Below, piece after piece: positions 1 through 8,173 of a stretch of 14,254 nucleotides of DNA. The DNA comes from Rhodothermales bacterium (GTDB taxonomy: Bacteria > Bacteroidota > Rhodothermia > Rhodothermales > UBA10348). Both the position numbers and the translations under genes were made by a program. The notes below the pieces were generated by a model. The model was not told the DNA's origin. It ran no database searches and saw only the letters and a list, made by a program, of their open reading frames with translations. The stretch lies in assembly GCA_030833605.1 (NCBI GenBank), contig JAURGV010000035.1, positions 1 through 14,254 of the forward strand. The letters run 5' to 3'. Numbering within the stretch: the stretch's first letter is position 1; each line of letters starts with the position of its first letter.

Positions 1-1
1 T

Positions 2-85
2 ATTATTGTGATTGACCTTCTCGTGGCTACACTCCTAGTCAGCCTCGTGATTATTTCCATTCTCGTCAGCATTCTAACAAGCTGA
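2..85 (+). CDS. ilvL: Branched-chain amino acid leader peptide (5' end outside window)
   Basis: This frame is open from the window edge to a TGA at 83-85. Of 27 visible codons, 19 encode Ile, Leu or Val; the core reads LLVSLVIISILVSIL, and the remaining residues are Ser, Thr, Ala and one Asp. It lies 74 bases upstream of ilvD, the first gene of an ilv-leu operon. Such peptides (for example IlvL of enteric bacteria) act by ribosome stalling when charged Ile-, Leu- or Val-tRNA is scarce, not as proteins. Its start codon must lie before the window unless the GTG at 8-10 or 23-25 is used, so the full length is unknown. A membrane-peptide gene is an alternative for such a hydrophobic frame, but the position and the RNA switch that follows favour a leader. 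The symbol is by analogy of role, not homology. Confidence 0.8.
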   Translation: MIVIDLLVATLLVSLVIISILVSILTS

Positions 86-158
86 ACTAACGGTCAATCC
101 TTCTACGCTAAAACGCATATCGAAATTGGGGTTGACCACTACCCCAAACGATACGTTT
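10..158 (+). promoter_or_regulatory. ilv-leu attenuator: switch controlling access to the ilvD start
   Basis: Three mutually exclusive helices can be read by eye. (a) 10-17 (GATTGACC) pairs with 92-99 (GGTCAATC), eight Watson-Crick pairs. (b) 92-101 pairs with 128-137, ten consecutive pairs of which two are G-U. (c) 111-132 pairs with 141-158: 5 bp, a 2-base bulge, 5 bp, a small internal loop, then 7 bp (TTGGGGT with ACCCCAA) around an 8-base loop. Helix (c) ends one base before the ilvD ATG and has no U-tract, so it probably hides the translation start. Inferred logic: a ribosome stalled early in the leader peptide covers 10-17, frees 92-101, allows (b), breaks the top of (c) and opens ilvD. 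A ribosome that reaches the TGA covers 92-101 and lets (c) form. No folding program was run. Confidence 0.7.
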
Positions 159-159
159 C

Positions 160-1881
160 ATGGCACAACGGCCCAGCGATACCATCAAAAAAGGCTACAC
201 CAGAGCTCCCCATAGGAGTTTGCTGCGGGCAACTGGCGTAATTCAGGATGAATCGGATTTTGATAAGCCCTTCATTGGGGTGTGCAATTCGTATATCGAC
301 TTAATTCCGGGGCACGTTCACCTGCAAGAATTTGGTCGAGAAGTCAAGACCAGTATCCGTGAAGCGGGGGGCGTACCGTTTGAGTTTAATACCATTGGGG
401 TGGACGATGGTATTGCGATGGGGCACATGGGGATGCGGTTTTCCTTGCCATCCCGAGAGTTGATTGCAGACTGCGTCGAAACCGTGGTACGAGCCCATTG
501 CCTAGATGCCCTGATTTGCATCCCTAACTGCGATAAAATTGTCCCAGGTATGTTGATGGGGGCGCTGCGGTGCAATATTCCGACCATTTTTGTCTCTGGC
601 GGCCCTATGAAAGCGGGGCAGTTGCCCGACGGGTCGAAAATTGACCTGGTTTCCGTTTTTGAAGGGGTAGGTCAGTTCCAGAAAGGCGATCTCGATCAAA
701 AGGGATTGTTCGCACTAGAGCAACACGCGTGTCCCACCTGTGGATCGTGTTCGGGGATGTTTACCGCGAACTCCATGAACTGCATTATGGAGGTTTTGGG
801 TTTGGCACTACCAGGCAATGGGTCGATTTTGGCCATCGATCCGCGGCGAGCGGAGCTTGCAAAGCGAGCCGCCCGAAGAGTGGTTGAATTGGTGGATGAA
901 GGACTCAATCCATTGGACATCTTTACGGACGCTGCTTTGGACGACGCATTTGCCCTTGATATGGCCATGGGCGGATCTACCAACACTATCTTGCACATGC
1001 TCGCCGCAGCCGCCGAAGCCGGCATAGATTACGACCTAGACCGCATAAACGGGATTTCAGCACGAGTCCCGTACTTGTGCAAAGTGTCTCCAGCAGTCCC
1101 TGACGTTCATATGGAAGACGTAGAAAAGGCGGGAGGCATTTCAACGATTCTGAAAGAACTGGACGTCGCAGGCTTGTTGAATTCAAGTCGGCCTACGGTC
1201 ACTGGCCACACCTTGGCAGAAAACATCAAAGGCGCCCAAAATTCGCGTCCAGACATTATTCGCTCTGTCGACAATCCCTTTAAAACAACCGGTGGATTGT
1301 CCGTTTTATTCGGAAATCTGGCCCCTGAAGGTTGTGTGGTAAAAACCGGAGCTGTTTCGGAAGAAATGCAGCTATTTTCCGGCCCTGCGAGGATATTTGA
1401 AAGCCAAGACGATGCTGTCGAAGGCATTTTGTCGGGTGCTGTTCAGCCTGGAGAGGTGGTGGTCATTCGGTATGAAGGTCCACGAGGTGGTCCTGGAATG
1501 CCCGAAATGTTACAACCCACGTCTGCCTTGGCGGGCCTTCGTATGGACACCCAAGTCGCTATGATCACCGATGGACGGTTTTCGGGTGGCACGCGTGGGC
1601 TTTCCATCGGCCATTGTTCGCCGGAAGCGGCAGCTGGTGGGCCCATCGCAGCGGTGAGGGAGGGCGATAGGATCACCATCGACCTGAAATCGTCCCGCGT
1701 CAATTTGGAAATCAGTGATCACGAACTGGCTCAGCGGCTGGCTAGCCTTCCTCCATTTCAAGCCAAAGTCAAAGGCGGTTGGCTGGAACGATACACTCAT
1801 ATGGTATCGAGCGCTTCCACTGGAGCTGTTTTGAAAGTTCCAGGTGCGCCACAGCCCGTCTTAGCCGCGCAGTCTTACTAA
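160..1881 (+). CDS. ilvD: Dihydroxy-acid dehydratase
   Basis: This cytosolic Fe-S enzyme removes water from 2,3-dihydroxy-isovalerate and 2,3-dihydroxy-3-methylvalerate to give the 2-keto acids for valine, leucine and isoleucine. The 573-residue protein is about the usual family length. Cluster-ligand cysteines are visible at C42 (GVCNS), C124 (PNCDKIVPGM) and C197 (GSCSGM). Other family motifs are MGGSTNTILHM and the active-site stretch DGRFSGGTRG near the C-terminus. The start at 160 follows directly after the leader hairpin ending at 158, and no ribosome-binding site is obvious. It is the first structural gene of the ilv-leu operon, 45 bases before ilvB, so control at its start could affect the whole operon if translation is coupled. 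Identity is very secure; the cluster type ([2Fe-2S] or [4Fe-4S]) is not settled here. Confidence 0.97.
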   Translation: MAQRPSDTIKKGYTRAPHRSLLRATGVIQDESDFDKPFIGVCNSYIDLIPGHVHLQEFGREVKTSIREAGGVPFEFNTIGVDDGIAMGHMGMRFSLPSRELIADCVETVVRAHCLDALICIPNCDKIVPGMLMGALRCNIPTIFVSGGPMKAGQLPDGSKIDLVSVFEGVGQFQKGDLDQKGLFALEQHACPTCGSCSGMFTANSMNCIMEVLGLALPGNGSILAIDPRRAELAKRAARRVVELVDEGLNPLDIFTDAALDDAFALDMAMGGSTNTILHMLAAAAEAGIDYDLDRINGISARVPYLCKVSPAVPDVHMEDVEKAGGISTILKELDVAGLLNSSRPTVTGHTLAENIKGAQNSRPDIIRSVDNPFKTTGGLSVLFGNLAPEGCVVKTGAVSEEMQLFSGPARIFESQDDAVEGILSGAVQPGEVVVIRYEGPRGGPGMPEMLQPTSALAGLRMDTQVAMITDGRFSGGTRGLSIGHCSPEAAAGGPIAAVREGDRITIDLKSSRVNLEISDHELAQRLASLPPFQAKVKGGWLERYTHMVSSASTGAVLKVPGAPQPVLAAQSY

Positions 1882-1926
1882 CGCAATCTTACTTTTTCAT
1901 TCATCCCATCCAATCTGCTAATCCGA

Positions 1927-3705
1927 ATGCAAACAGAATTCGACGTTCAAAAAAAGTCTCCAACGCAATCATCATCTGCTGATCAGGTAGGCCAAGGCCT
2001 TGTGACGGGCGCAGAGATTTTGATTCGGTCTCTAGAAGCAGAGGGCGTGGAAATTGTATTCGGCTATCCAGGTGGTGCGGTCATCGGTATTTACGACACC
2101 ATGCACCGGTTAAAGCCTGCGTTCAAACACGTTTTGGTTCGTCACGAACAAGGAGGGACACATGCTGCCGAAGGGTATGCTAAATCAACCGGCAAAGTAG
2201 GAACGGTACTGGTCACTTCTGGTCCTGGTGCTACCAACTGTGTAACCGGCATTGCCGACGCCTATATGGACTCCATTCCGATGGTCGTGTTCACGGGCCA
2301 AGTACCCACAAAACTCATTGGAAACGATGCATTTCAGGAATGTGACATGATTGGAGTCACGCGAAGCATTACCAAACACAGTTTTTTGGTGAGGAATGTC
2401 GCTGAATTGGCAGAGACGGTCAAAAAGGCCTATTACATTGCTGGTACCGGTCGTCCAGGCCCCGTTGTGGTCGATCTACCCAAAGACATGCTGATGGCAA
2501 AAGCGCCGTTTCATTACCCCAAATCGGTGTCTATCCGTGGGTATTCTTTCGCAGGAAAAGGCAACCGCAAACAAATTCAAAAAGCGGCCGAGCTGATCAA
2601 TGCGGCTGAAAAACCACTGTTTTATGTCGGTGGGGGTACCATTATTTCGGATGCCGCGGTGGAGTTGACACGTTTGGCTCGGAAGGCCAACATTCCGGTC
2701 ACTACGACGCTTCACGGGCTGGGGTCTTTTCCTGAAAACGACCCACTGTCGGTAGGCATGTTGGGAATGCACGGAACGTGGTTTGCCAATAAATCGGTTC
2801 AAAACACAGACCTCTTAATTGCTGTTGGGGCCCGGTTTGACGACCGTGTGACTGGAAAAATTGAAGCCTGGGCGCCGCACGCGAAAATCATCCACATGGA
2901 CATTGATCCGGCGTGTATTTCCAAAAACGTTCCGGCCGATTGTCCCATTCTGGGCGACGTAAAGCTCGTTTTAAAAGACCTCGAGCCCTTGGTTGAAGCG
3001 CGTTCAGCAGCAAGTCGGAAATCCTGGTTGGAACAAATCGACGTGTGGAAAGCCGAATGCCCGATGGATTTCAAACGCGATGGGAAACTTCGTCCTCAGG
3101 AAATTATCCGTGCTCTAAGGGATAAAACAGGAGGAAATGCCACCGTCGTCACCGATGTGGGCCAAAACCAGATGTGGGGCGCCCAATTCTTCACGTACGT
3201 TCAGCCCCGCACGCACATTACTTCGGGAGGCCTTGGCACAATGGGCTTTTCATTACCTGCTGCTATGGGTGTTGCGTTCGGGAAAAAACCGGGTGATTCG
3301 CCCGTGATTTCCATTAATGGGGACGGTGGGGTGATGATGAACATCCAAGAGCTAGGCGTGGCTGCGGCGCACAAATTGCCTCTAAAAGTCGTGATTCTCA
3401 ATAACTCGTATTTGGGGATGGTCCGACAGTGGCAAGAGCTCTTTCACGAAGAACGCTACAGCCATACCGATTTAGCACCAACCAATCCTGACTTCATCGT
3501 GCTCGCAAAGGCGTTTGGTTGCGAGGCGATTCGGTGCGACAAACCCGAAGATATTCAGGCCACAATTGACGCCGCATGGGAAGTCACCGACCGGCCGGTG
3601 GTGATGGAATTTGTGGTGGTGATGGAAGAAAAAGTATTCCCCATGGTCCCATCTGGCGCCACAACCGACGAAATGATAACCGCCTCCAGCGAGGACATAG
3701 CGTAA
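1927..3705 (+). CDS. ilvB: Acetohydroxyacid (acetolactate) synthase, large catalytic subunit
   Basis: This thiamine-diphosphate enzyme condenses pyruvate with another pyruvate (valine/leucine branch) or with 2-ketobutyrate (isoleucine branch). The 592-residue protein shows the full three-domain layout. The N-terminal domain has FGYPGGAV and the cofactor-activating glutamate E74 in RHEQGGTHAAEGYA. A central domain follows, and the C-terminal domain carries the GDGG...NN ThDP/Mg motif at about residues 465-493. About 25 polar residues precede the first conserved helix, a modest extension. The start at 1927 is the only ATG that fits before the conserved region. The regulatory subunit gene ilvN begins one base after its stop, consistent with co-translation of the two subunits. 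The protein is intact and shows no sign of being a paralogue such as a catabolic acetolactate synthase. Confidence 0.97.
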   Translation: MQTEFDVQKKSPTQSSSADQVGQGLVTGAEILIRSLEAEGVEIVFGYPGGAVIGIYDTMHRLKPAFKHVLVRHEQGGTHAAEGYAKSTGKVGTVLVTSGPGATNCVTGIADAYMDSIPMVVFTGQVPTKLIGNDAFQECDMIGVTRSITKHSFLVRNVAELAETVKKAYYIAGTGRPGPVVVDLPKDMLMAKAPFHYPKSVSIRGYSFAGKGNRKQIQKAAELINAAEKPLFYVGGGTIISDAAVELTRLARKANIPVTTTLHGLGSFPENDPLSVGMLGMHGTWFANKSVQNTDLLIAVGARFDDRVTGKIEAWAPHAKIIHMDIDPACISKNVPADCPILGDVKLVLKDLEPLVEARSAASRKSWLEQIDVWKAECPMDFKRDGKLRPQEIIRALRDKTGGNATVVTDVGQNQMWGAQFFTYVQPRTHITSGGLGTMGFSLPAAMGVAFGKKPGDSPVISINGDGGVMMNIQELGVAAAHKLPLKVVILNNSYLGMVRQWQELFHEERYSHTDLAPTNPDFIVLAKAFGCEAIRCDKPEDIQATIDAAWEVTDRPVVMEFVVVMEEKVFPMVPSGATTDEMITASSEDIA

Positions 3706-3706
3706 A

Positions 3707-4282
3707 ATGACCCAACAAACTCTAACACCTCAACAAGTTTACCGTAAACAAGCCGCCGGGGAAGCCCTTGGGCCCGATGGAAACGATGTTCAGCACCGGC
3801 ATGTACTTACGGTTTTGGTGGAAAACAGCCTAGGCGCCCTCAATCGGGTAGCCAATTTGTTTTCCCAACGGGGATTTAACCTCGAAAGTGTATCCGTAGG
3901 CGAGGCCAAAGACCCTCAACTGCGCAGAATGACCCTTGTTACAACTGGAAACGACCGCATCATTGCGCAAGTCATTCGGCAATTAAACGCGCTTATTGAC
4001 ACGTTGGAAGTCGAAGATGTAACCGCCTACGATCATATCGAACGGGAATTGTGCTTGGTTCAAGTACGGTGCTCGGCCACCGAAAGGCATGCTTTGACTA
4101 GCGTGGTCGACATTTTCCGGGCCACCGTGGTGAACATTACACCCGACAGTTTGACGTTCGAAGTCACCGGGCCCCCAACAAAAATTAACGCCTTCATAGG
4201 CATGATGCGAGACTACGAAGTGCTTGAAGTAGCCCGAAGTGGACGGGTTGCCATGCGAAGAGAACTGGCATTCGAGCACTAA
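3707..4282 (+). CDS. ilvN: Acetohydroxyacid synthase, small regulatory subunit
   Basis: This subunit binds IlvB, raises its activity and gives feedback inhibition, typically by valine. In the 191-residue protein an ACT domain starts at about residue 32 (HVLTVLVENSLGALNRVANLF) and runs to about 107. It is followed by the C-terminal acetolactate-synthase small-subunit domain from about 112 (ERELCLVQV) to about 180. The first 31 residues are polar and low in complexity and extend beyond the usual ACT start; they could be a real tail, since no later in-frame ATG precedes the ACT domain. The gene starts one base after the ilvB stop and ends with tandem TAA TAG stops, 49 bases before ilvC. It is also called ilvH in some genomes; the choice of name does not imply an isozyme type. 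Confidence 0.95.
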   Translation: MTQQTLTPQQVYRKQAAGEALGPDGNDVQHRHVLTVLVENSLGALNRVANLFSQRGFNLESVSVGEAKDPQLRRMTLVTTGNDRIIAQVIRQLNALIDTLEVEDVTAYDHIERELCLVQVRCSATERHALTSVVDIFRATVVNITPDSLTFEVTGPPTKINAFIGMMRDYEVLEVARSGRVAMRRELAFEH

Positions 4283-4331
4283 TAGAACCTCACTTTCAAA
4301 ACGATTTATCATAAAAACCGACTCAAAACCA

Positions 4332-5378
4332 ATGAAAATGCATTACGATGCCGATTTAGGGCTCATTCAGAACAAAAAAGTGGCCGTTATCGGATACGGC
4401 AGTCAAGGTCATGCCCATTCGCTCAATTTATCTGAAAGTGGGGTGGATGTGGTGGTTGGATTGCGCCCGGGTTCTGCCAATACAGCAGAAGTCGAATCAA
4501 AAGGCTTGAAAGTGATGAGCGTGGCGGATGCTGCAGCATGGGCCGATGTGGTCATGATGCTTATTCCCGATCAACATCAGAAAAAAGTGTACGCCGAACA
4601 CGTTGCGCCGCATATGAAACCGGGAAAAGCGTTGGCTTTTGGACACGGATTTAACATCCACTACAACCAAGTAAATCCTCCCGCCGGCGTGGATGTTTTT
4701 ATGGTTGCTCCTAAATCTCCGGGGCACCTTGTGAGACGTACGTTTGAAGAAGGAAAAGGCGTTCCTTGTTTGGTGGCCGTTCACCAAGATGCTACCGGTC
4801 ATGCCATGGACCTGGCTCTCAGTTGGGCCAAAGGAATTGGCGGAATGCGGGCTGGTGTGATTGAAACGAACTTTAAGGATGAAACAGAAACCGATTTGTT
4901 CGGAGAACAAGCTGTTTTGTGTGGTGGCAGTGAGGCATTGATAAAAGCTGGGTTCGAAACACTGGTTGAGGCCGGCTATTCAGAGGAGTTGGCCTATTTC
5001 GAGTGCCTTCACGAGCTGAAATTGATCGTAGACCTGTATTACGAAGGTGGTCTGGAGATGATGAACAAGTCGGTCAGTGACACAGCAGAATACGGTGGGT
5101 ATTCCCGGGGATCCCGCGTGGTAACGGACGCCGTTAAAGGGGAGATGAAAAAGATATTGGGGGAAATTCAATCCGGGGCGTTTGCACGCGAATGGATTGA
5201 GGAATGCGATGCAGGTTGGCCCAATATGTCCACCCTGCGGAATGATTCTTTGAATCATCCCATGGAGCGGGTTGGCAAGAAACTGCGGGGTATGATGTCG
5301 TGGTTACGCTCTGGAAAAGGTGCCGAAGCCGCATCTCCCAAGAACCCGTCGGTCAGGAAGGCCCAGCCTTCAGCCTAG
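4332..5378 (+). CDS. ilvC: Ketol-acid reductoisomerase, class I
   Basis: This enzyme performs the Mg-dependent alkyl migration and NAD(P)H reduction of 2-acetolactate and 2-aceto-2-hydroxybutyrate, the second common step of the ilv pathway. I place the start at 4332 (MKMHYDADLG), giving 348 residues; the longer frame from 4239 would overlap ilvN and add residues unlike the family. The N-terminal Rossmann motif GYGSQGHAHSLNL begins at G21. Active-site residues are visible: H105 in FGHGFN, D188 and E192 in TDLFGEQ, E224 and E228 in FECLHELKLIVDL, and S249 in SVSDTAEYGG. The single knotted C-terminal domain marks class I. The last ~20 residues (rich in Ala, Pro, Lys) form a short tail beyond the usual end. 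NADPH preference is likely from the Arg/Ser in GLRPGSAN, but this is inference. Confidence 0.96.
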   Translation: MKMHYDADLGLIQNKKVAVIGYGSQGHAHSLNLSESGVDVVVGLRPGSANTAEVESKGLKVMSVADAAAWADVVMMLIPDQHQKKVYAEHVAPHMKPGKALAFGHGFNIHYNQVNPPAGVDVFMVAPKSPGHLVRRTFEEGKGVPCLVAVHQDATGHAMDLALSWAKGIGGMRAGVIETNFKDETETDLFGEQAVLCGGSEALIKAGFETLVEAGYSEELAYFECLHELKLIVDLYYEGGLEMMNKSVSDTAEYGGYSRGSRVVTDAVKGEMKKILGEIQSGAFAREWIEECDAGWPNMSTLRNDSLNHPMERVGKKLRGMMSWLRSGKGAEAASPKNPSVRKAQPSA

Positions 5379-5387
5379 ATTCCTTCT

Positions 5388-5428
5388 GGTCAAATCCAAT
5401 CATTGGCCCTATTTTGGGGTGTTTCCCC
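5388..5428 (+). other. Small hairpins in the ilvC-leuB gap
   Basis: The 72-base gap between ilvC and leuB can form GGTCAA/TTGGCC (5388-5393 with 5403-5408) and GGGG/CCCC (5416-5419 with 5425-5428). The same GGGG could instead pair with a CCC just upstream (5407-5409). No U-tract follows, so these are not convincing terminators, and no leader-like reading frame is present. They may tune leuB translation or mRNA decay, or mean nothing. Confidence 0.25.
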
Positions 5429-5450
5429 GTCGTTTCACGCATCTTGAATC

Positions 5451-6548
5451 ATGATTTCTAGCTCTAAAACGGTTTGTTTGCTTCCCGGAGATGGCATTGG
5501 CCCAGAGGTCGTTGCGGCTGCGAAAGCCGTAATGGTCACGGTTGGCGATCTTTTTGGTCTAGCCTTACGGTTTGAGGAGCATGCGTTTGGAGGGGATGCG
5601 ATTGATCGATTTGGAACCCCATTACCACCCGAGACGCTGGAAGCCTGCAAACGGGCCGACGGGGCTTTGATGGGCGCCATAGGCGGTCCAAAATGGGATC
5701 ATCTTTCTGGTGATTCCCGTCCGGAAGCCGGTTTATTGGGATTAAGAAAGGAATTGGGCGTTTTCGCCAACCTTCGACCGGTGGCGGTTCCTGAGTCGTT
5801 GGCGCATTTATCGGTCCTTCCTCCGGATAAAGTAGCTGGAACCGATGTTTTGGTGGTGCGGGAATTGATAGGTGGCATTTATTTTGGGAAACCAAGGGTG
5901 TTGGCCGCTGACTATGCGATCGACACCATGACCTACACGGTCCAAGAAATTGAACGAATTACGCGGGTGGCGTGCACGTGGGCCATGCGTCGTAATGGGA
6001 AAGTCACTTCAATAGATAAGGCCAATGTGCTAGCGGTTTCTCGCCTTTGGAGAGAAACCGCGTCTCGTATTGCCAAAGACGAATTCCCGCAAGTCGTTGT
6101 GGAGCATATGTATGTGGACAATGCGGCCATGCAATTGGTGCTTAATCCTCGTCAGTTTGACGTGATCTTAACCGGCAATTTGTTTGGAGATATTTTGTCG
6201 GATTTGGCTTCGACATTGGCCGGCTCGCTCGGGCTCCTGCCATCGGCATGTTTAGGCGGCATAACGCCGCTCTTCGAGCCCGTCCACGGAAGCGCGCCCG
6301 ATATCGCCGGCCAAAACAAAGCAAACCCCGTCGCAGCCATTCTGAGCGTCGCCATGATGTTCCACGAATGGGCCATGCCGGAAATCGCCAACCTCATCGA
6401 AGAATCCGTTTCCAACGTTTTATTGCAAGGAAACGTGACCGCCGATCTGGTACTCGAGGGGCAACCGTTCATCCGAACATCCGACTTTACACTTTTAGTA
6501 GTTAACGAAATGACATCGAAATACAACAGGGTAGCAATCGATGTCTAA
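5451..6548 (+). CDS. leuB: 3-isopropylmalate dehydrogenase
   Basis: This enzyme oxidises and decarboxylates (2R,3S)-3-isopropylmalate to 2-ketoisocaproate using NAD, the last step before transamination to leucine. The 365-residue protein has normal length. Motifs in order: LLPGDGIGPEV at the N-terminus, ELIGGIYFGKPR, the catalytic lysine K190 (SIDKANVL), metal-binding aspartates D223 (YVDNAAMQL), D247 and D251 (GNLFGDILSD), and the NAD loop EPVHGSAPDIAGQNKANP, which is typical for NAD- rather than NADP-dependent relatives. The chosen ATG at 5451 sits just before the conserved N-terminus. The 3' end overlaps the start of leuA by eight bases, so the two are probably translationally coupled. Isocitrate or tartrate dehydrogenase is excluded by the leucine context and the IPMDH-type motifs. 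Confidence 0.96.
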   Translation: MISSSKTVCLLPGDGIGPEVVAAAKAVMVTVGDLFGLALRFEEHAFGGDAIDRFGTPLPPETLEACKRADGALMGAIGGPKWDHLSGDSRPEAGLLGLRKELGVFANLRPVAVPESLAHLSVLPPDKVAGTDVLVVRELIGGIYFGKPRVLAADYAIDTMTYTVQEIERITRVACTWAMRRNGKVTSIDKANVLAVSRLWRETASRIAKDEFPQVVVEHMYVDNAAMQLVLNPRQFDVILTGNLFGDILSDLASTLAGSLGLLPSACLGGITPLFEPVHGSAPDIAGQNKANPVAAILSVAMMFHEWAMPEIANLIEESVSNVLLQGNVTADLVLEGQPFIRTSDFTLLVVNEMTSKYNRVAIDV

Positions 6549-8169
6549 GCAACAGCCAATGGATTCCATTATAATTTTTGATACGACCCTAAGAGATGGG
6601 GAGCAGGCACCAGGAGGGGCAATGACCATTCCTGAAAAAGTAGAAATTGCCCACCATCTGCAGCGCTTAGGGGTAGATGTCATTGAAGCTGGATTTCCGA
6701 TTTCTTCACCGGCTCAATTTGAAGCGGTGCGCAGGATTGTCAGCGAGGTCCACGGGCCTACGATTTGTGCCTTGGCCCGGGCCAAACCGGACGATATTGA
6801 TGCCGCTGGTAAAGCACTCGAAGGAGGTGCCAAGACGCGTATTCATACGTTTATCGCCACCAGTGACATTCACTTGAATGCTAAGTTCGCCGATGAGCGG
6901 TACGGGAAAACCCTTTCTGACAAACGGCAAGTAGTCAAAAAAATGGCCGTGGATGCTGTTTTAAGGGCAAAAGCGTTCACTCCAGACGTTGAGTTCAGCG
7001 CCGAAGATGCGGGCCGGACAGAAACAGCCTATTTGTGCGAAGTGGTCCAAGCGGTGATCGACGCGGGTGCCACCACTATAAATCTTCCGGACACAACGGG
7101 ATACTGTATTCCCGATGAATACGGTAGGCTCATTCGCGAAGTAATGGACGGCTGCACCTTTTCAGAAAGCGTCATTTTTTCAACCCACTGCCACGACGAT
7201 TTGGGTCTGGCCGTAGCAAACTCATTGAGTGGCGTGCAAGCCGGTGCCCGGCAAGTAGAGTGCACCATAAATGGGATTGGAGAGCGGGCTGGTAACGCTG
7301 CCCTAGAAGAAATTGCGATGGCGCTAGTTGTCCGAGCCGACCATTTCAATGTGAAAACGCAAATCAATCCCTCCTTTTTGACGGATACGTCCAAATTGGT
7401 TTCGACGTTTTCGGGCTTCGTGGTCCAACACAACAAAGCGATTGTAGGGAAAAATGCCTTTAGTCACGAAGCCGGGATTCATCAGGATGGCGTGTTGAAA
7501 TCCAGAGAAACCTACGAAATTATGCGCGCTGAAGACGTTGGCCAGGATTCTCAAGCCATCCGCTTGGGTCGTCATTCTGGCCGACACGGACTCTTCAATC
7601 GCATCGCTCAGTTGGGCGTAAAAATAACTGATGCTAATAAAGATCAAATTTACAATGACTTCGTTGCACTCGCGGATCGCAAGAAAGAAATTAACGACAC
7701 TGATTTACTAAACCTCGTTCACGAACACAAACAAGTGAAAACACAACCTCACTACAAACTAGAAAGCTTCCACTGTTCCGTTGGAACCGGCCAGGAGCCC
7801 AAAGCAACGGTCGTCATACGCGACATGCGTAAAGACGAAGTGATCGAAAAGTCGGCAACGGGCGACGGACCCATCGATGCCCTTTTCAGAGCCATTGACC
7901 ATGCCGTTAATGAAGGCCATGACTTGGTCAACTATTCCATTCGATCGGTAACGGAAGGGGCTGATGCCTTTGGCGAAGTATCCATATTGATTGGGTTGGG
8001 TGGGCCGCTGTTTGCCGGAAAGGCGAGCAGCACCGATGTGATTCATGCCTCAGCCGAAGCCTATATGAACGCGCTGAATTCGTTGGCTGCTCACCGAGCT
8101 GAAGAAGAATCCATCCAATTTGTTAATTCAGGCATTATGCAGGCTTTTGGCAGCGGTGCCAGTGAGTAG
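6541..8169 (+). CDS. leuA: 2-isopropylmalate synthase
   Basis: This enzyme condenses acetyl-CoA with 2-ketoisovalerate, the committed step of leucine synthesis, and is usually inhibited by leucine. The 542-residue protein begins with the HMGL-like TIM barrel: FDTTLRDGEQAPG (R18, D19), then metal-binding histidines H216 and H218 in THCHDDLGLAVANS, and GIGERAGNAALEE ending the barrel. A linker follows, then a C-terminal allosteric LeuA dimer domain at about residues 400-520 (YSIRSVTEGADAFGEV). The complete regulatory domain and the leuBCD neighbours argue for LeuA rather than homocitrate or citramalate synthase. The start at 6541 lies inside the leuB stop region (shared ATGTCTAA), and leuC follows after four bases. 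No frameshift was seen. Confidence 0.95.
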   Translation: MSKQQPMDSIIIFDTTLRDGEQAPGGAMTIPEKVEIAHHLQRLGVDVIEAGFPISSPAQFEAVRRIVSEVHGPTICALARAKPDDIDAAGKALEGGAKTRIHTFIATSDIHLNAKFADERYGKTLSDKRQVVKKMAVDAVLRAKAFTPDVEFSAEDAGRTETAYLCEVVQAVIDAGATTINLPDTTGYCIPDEYGRLIREVMDGCTFSESVIFSTHCHDDLGLAVANSLSGVQAGARQVECTINGIGERAGNAALEEIAMALVVRADHFNVKTQINPSFLTDTSKLVSTFSGFVVQHNKAIVGKNAFSHEAGIHQDGVLKSRETYEIMRAEDVGQDSQAIRLGRHSGRHGLFNRIAQLGVKITDANKDQIYNDFVALADRKKEINDTDLLNLVHEHKQVKTQPHYKLESFHCSVGTGQEPKATVVIRDMRKDEVIEKSATGDGPIDALFRAIDHAVNEGHDLVNYSIRSVTEGADAFGEVSILIGLGGPLFAGKASSTDVIHASAEAYMNALNSLAAHRAEEESIQFVNSGIMQAFGSGASE

Positions 8170-8173
8170 GTTC

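Noticed and set aside
126..158. Hairpin before ilvD as an intrinsic terminator
   Set aside because: No run of T follows the 3' arm; the start codon of ilvD comes two bases later, so a role in translation is more likely.
1..159. T-box or other riboswitch before ilvD
   Set aside because: No T-box consensus or known riboswitch core was recognised; the coding leader with competing helices explains the region better.
4239..4331. Extended N-terminus of ilvC
   Set aside because: It overlaps the end of ilvN and encodes residues unlike the family; the ATG at 4332 precedes the conserved region directly.
6152..6526. Antisense frame of 124 codons within leuB
   Set aside because: It lies opposite a well-conserved enzyme gene, shows no recognisable motif and has no supporting start region; it is a shadow of the coding strand, as are the other antisense frames in the window.
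8120..8173. Extended N-terminus of leuC
   Set aside because: It overlaps the leuA 3' end; the ATG at 8174 gives the normal start of the family.
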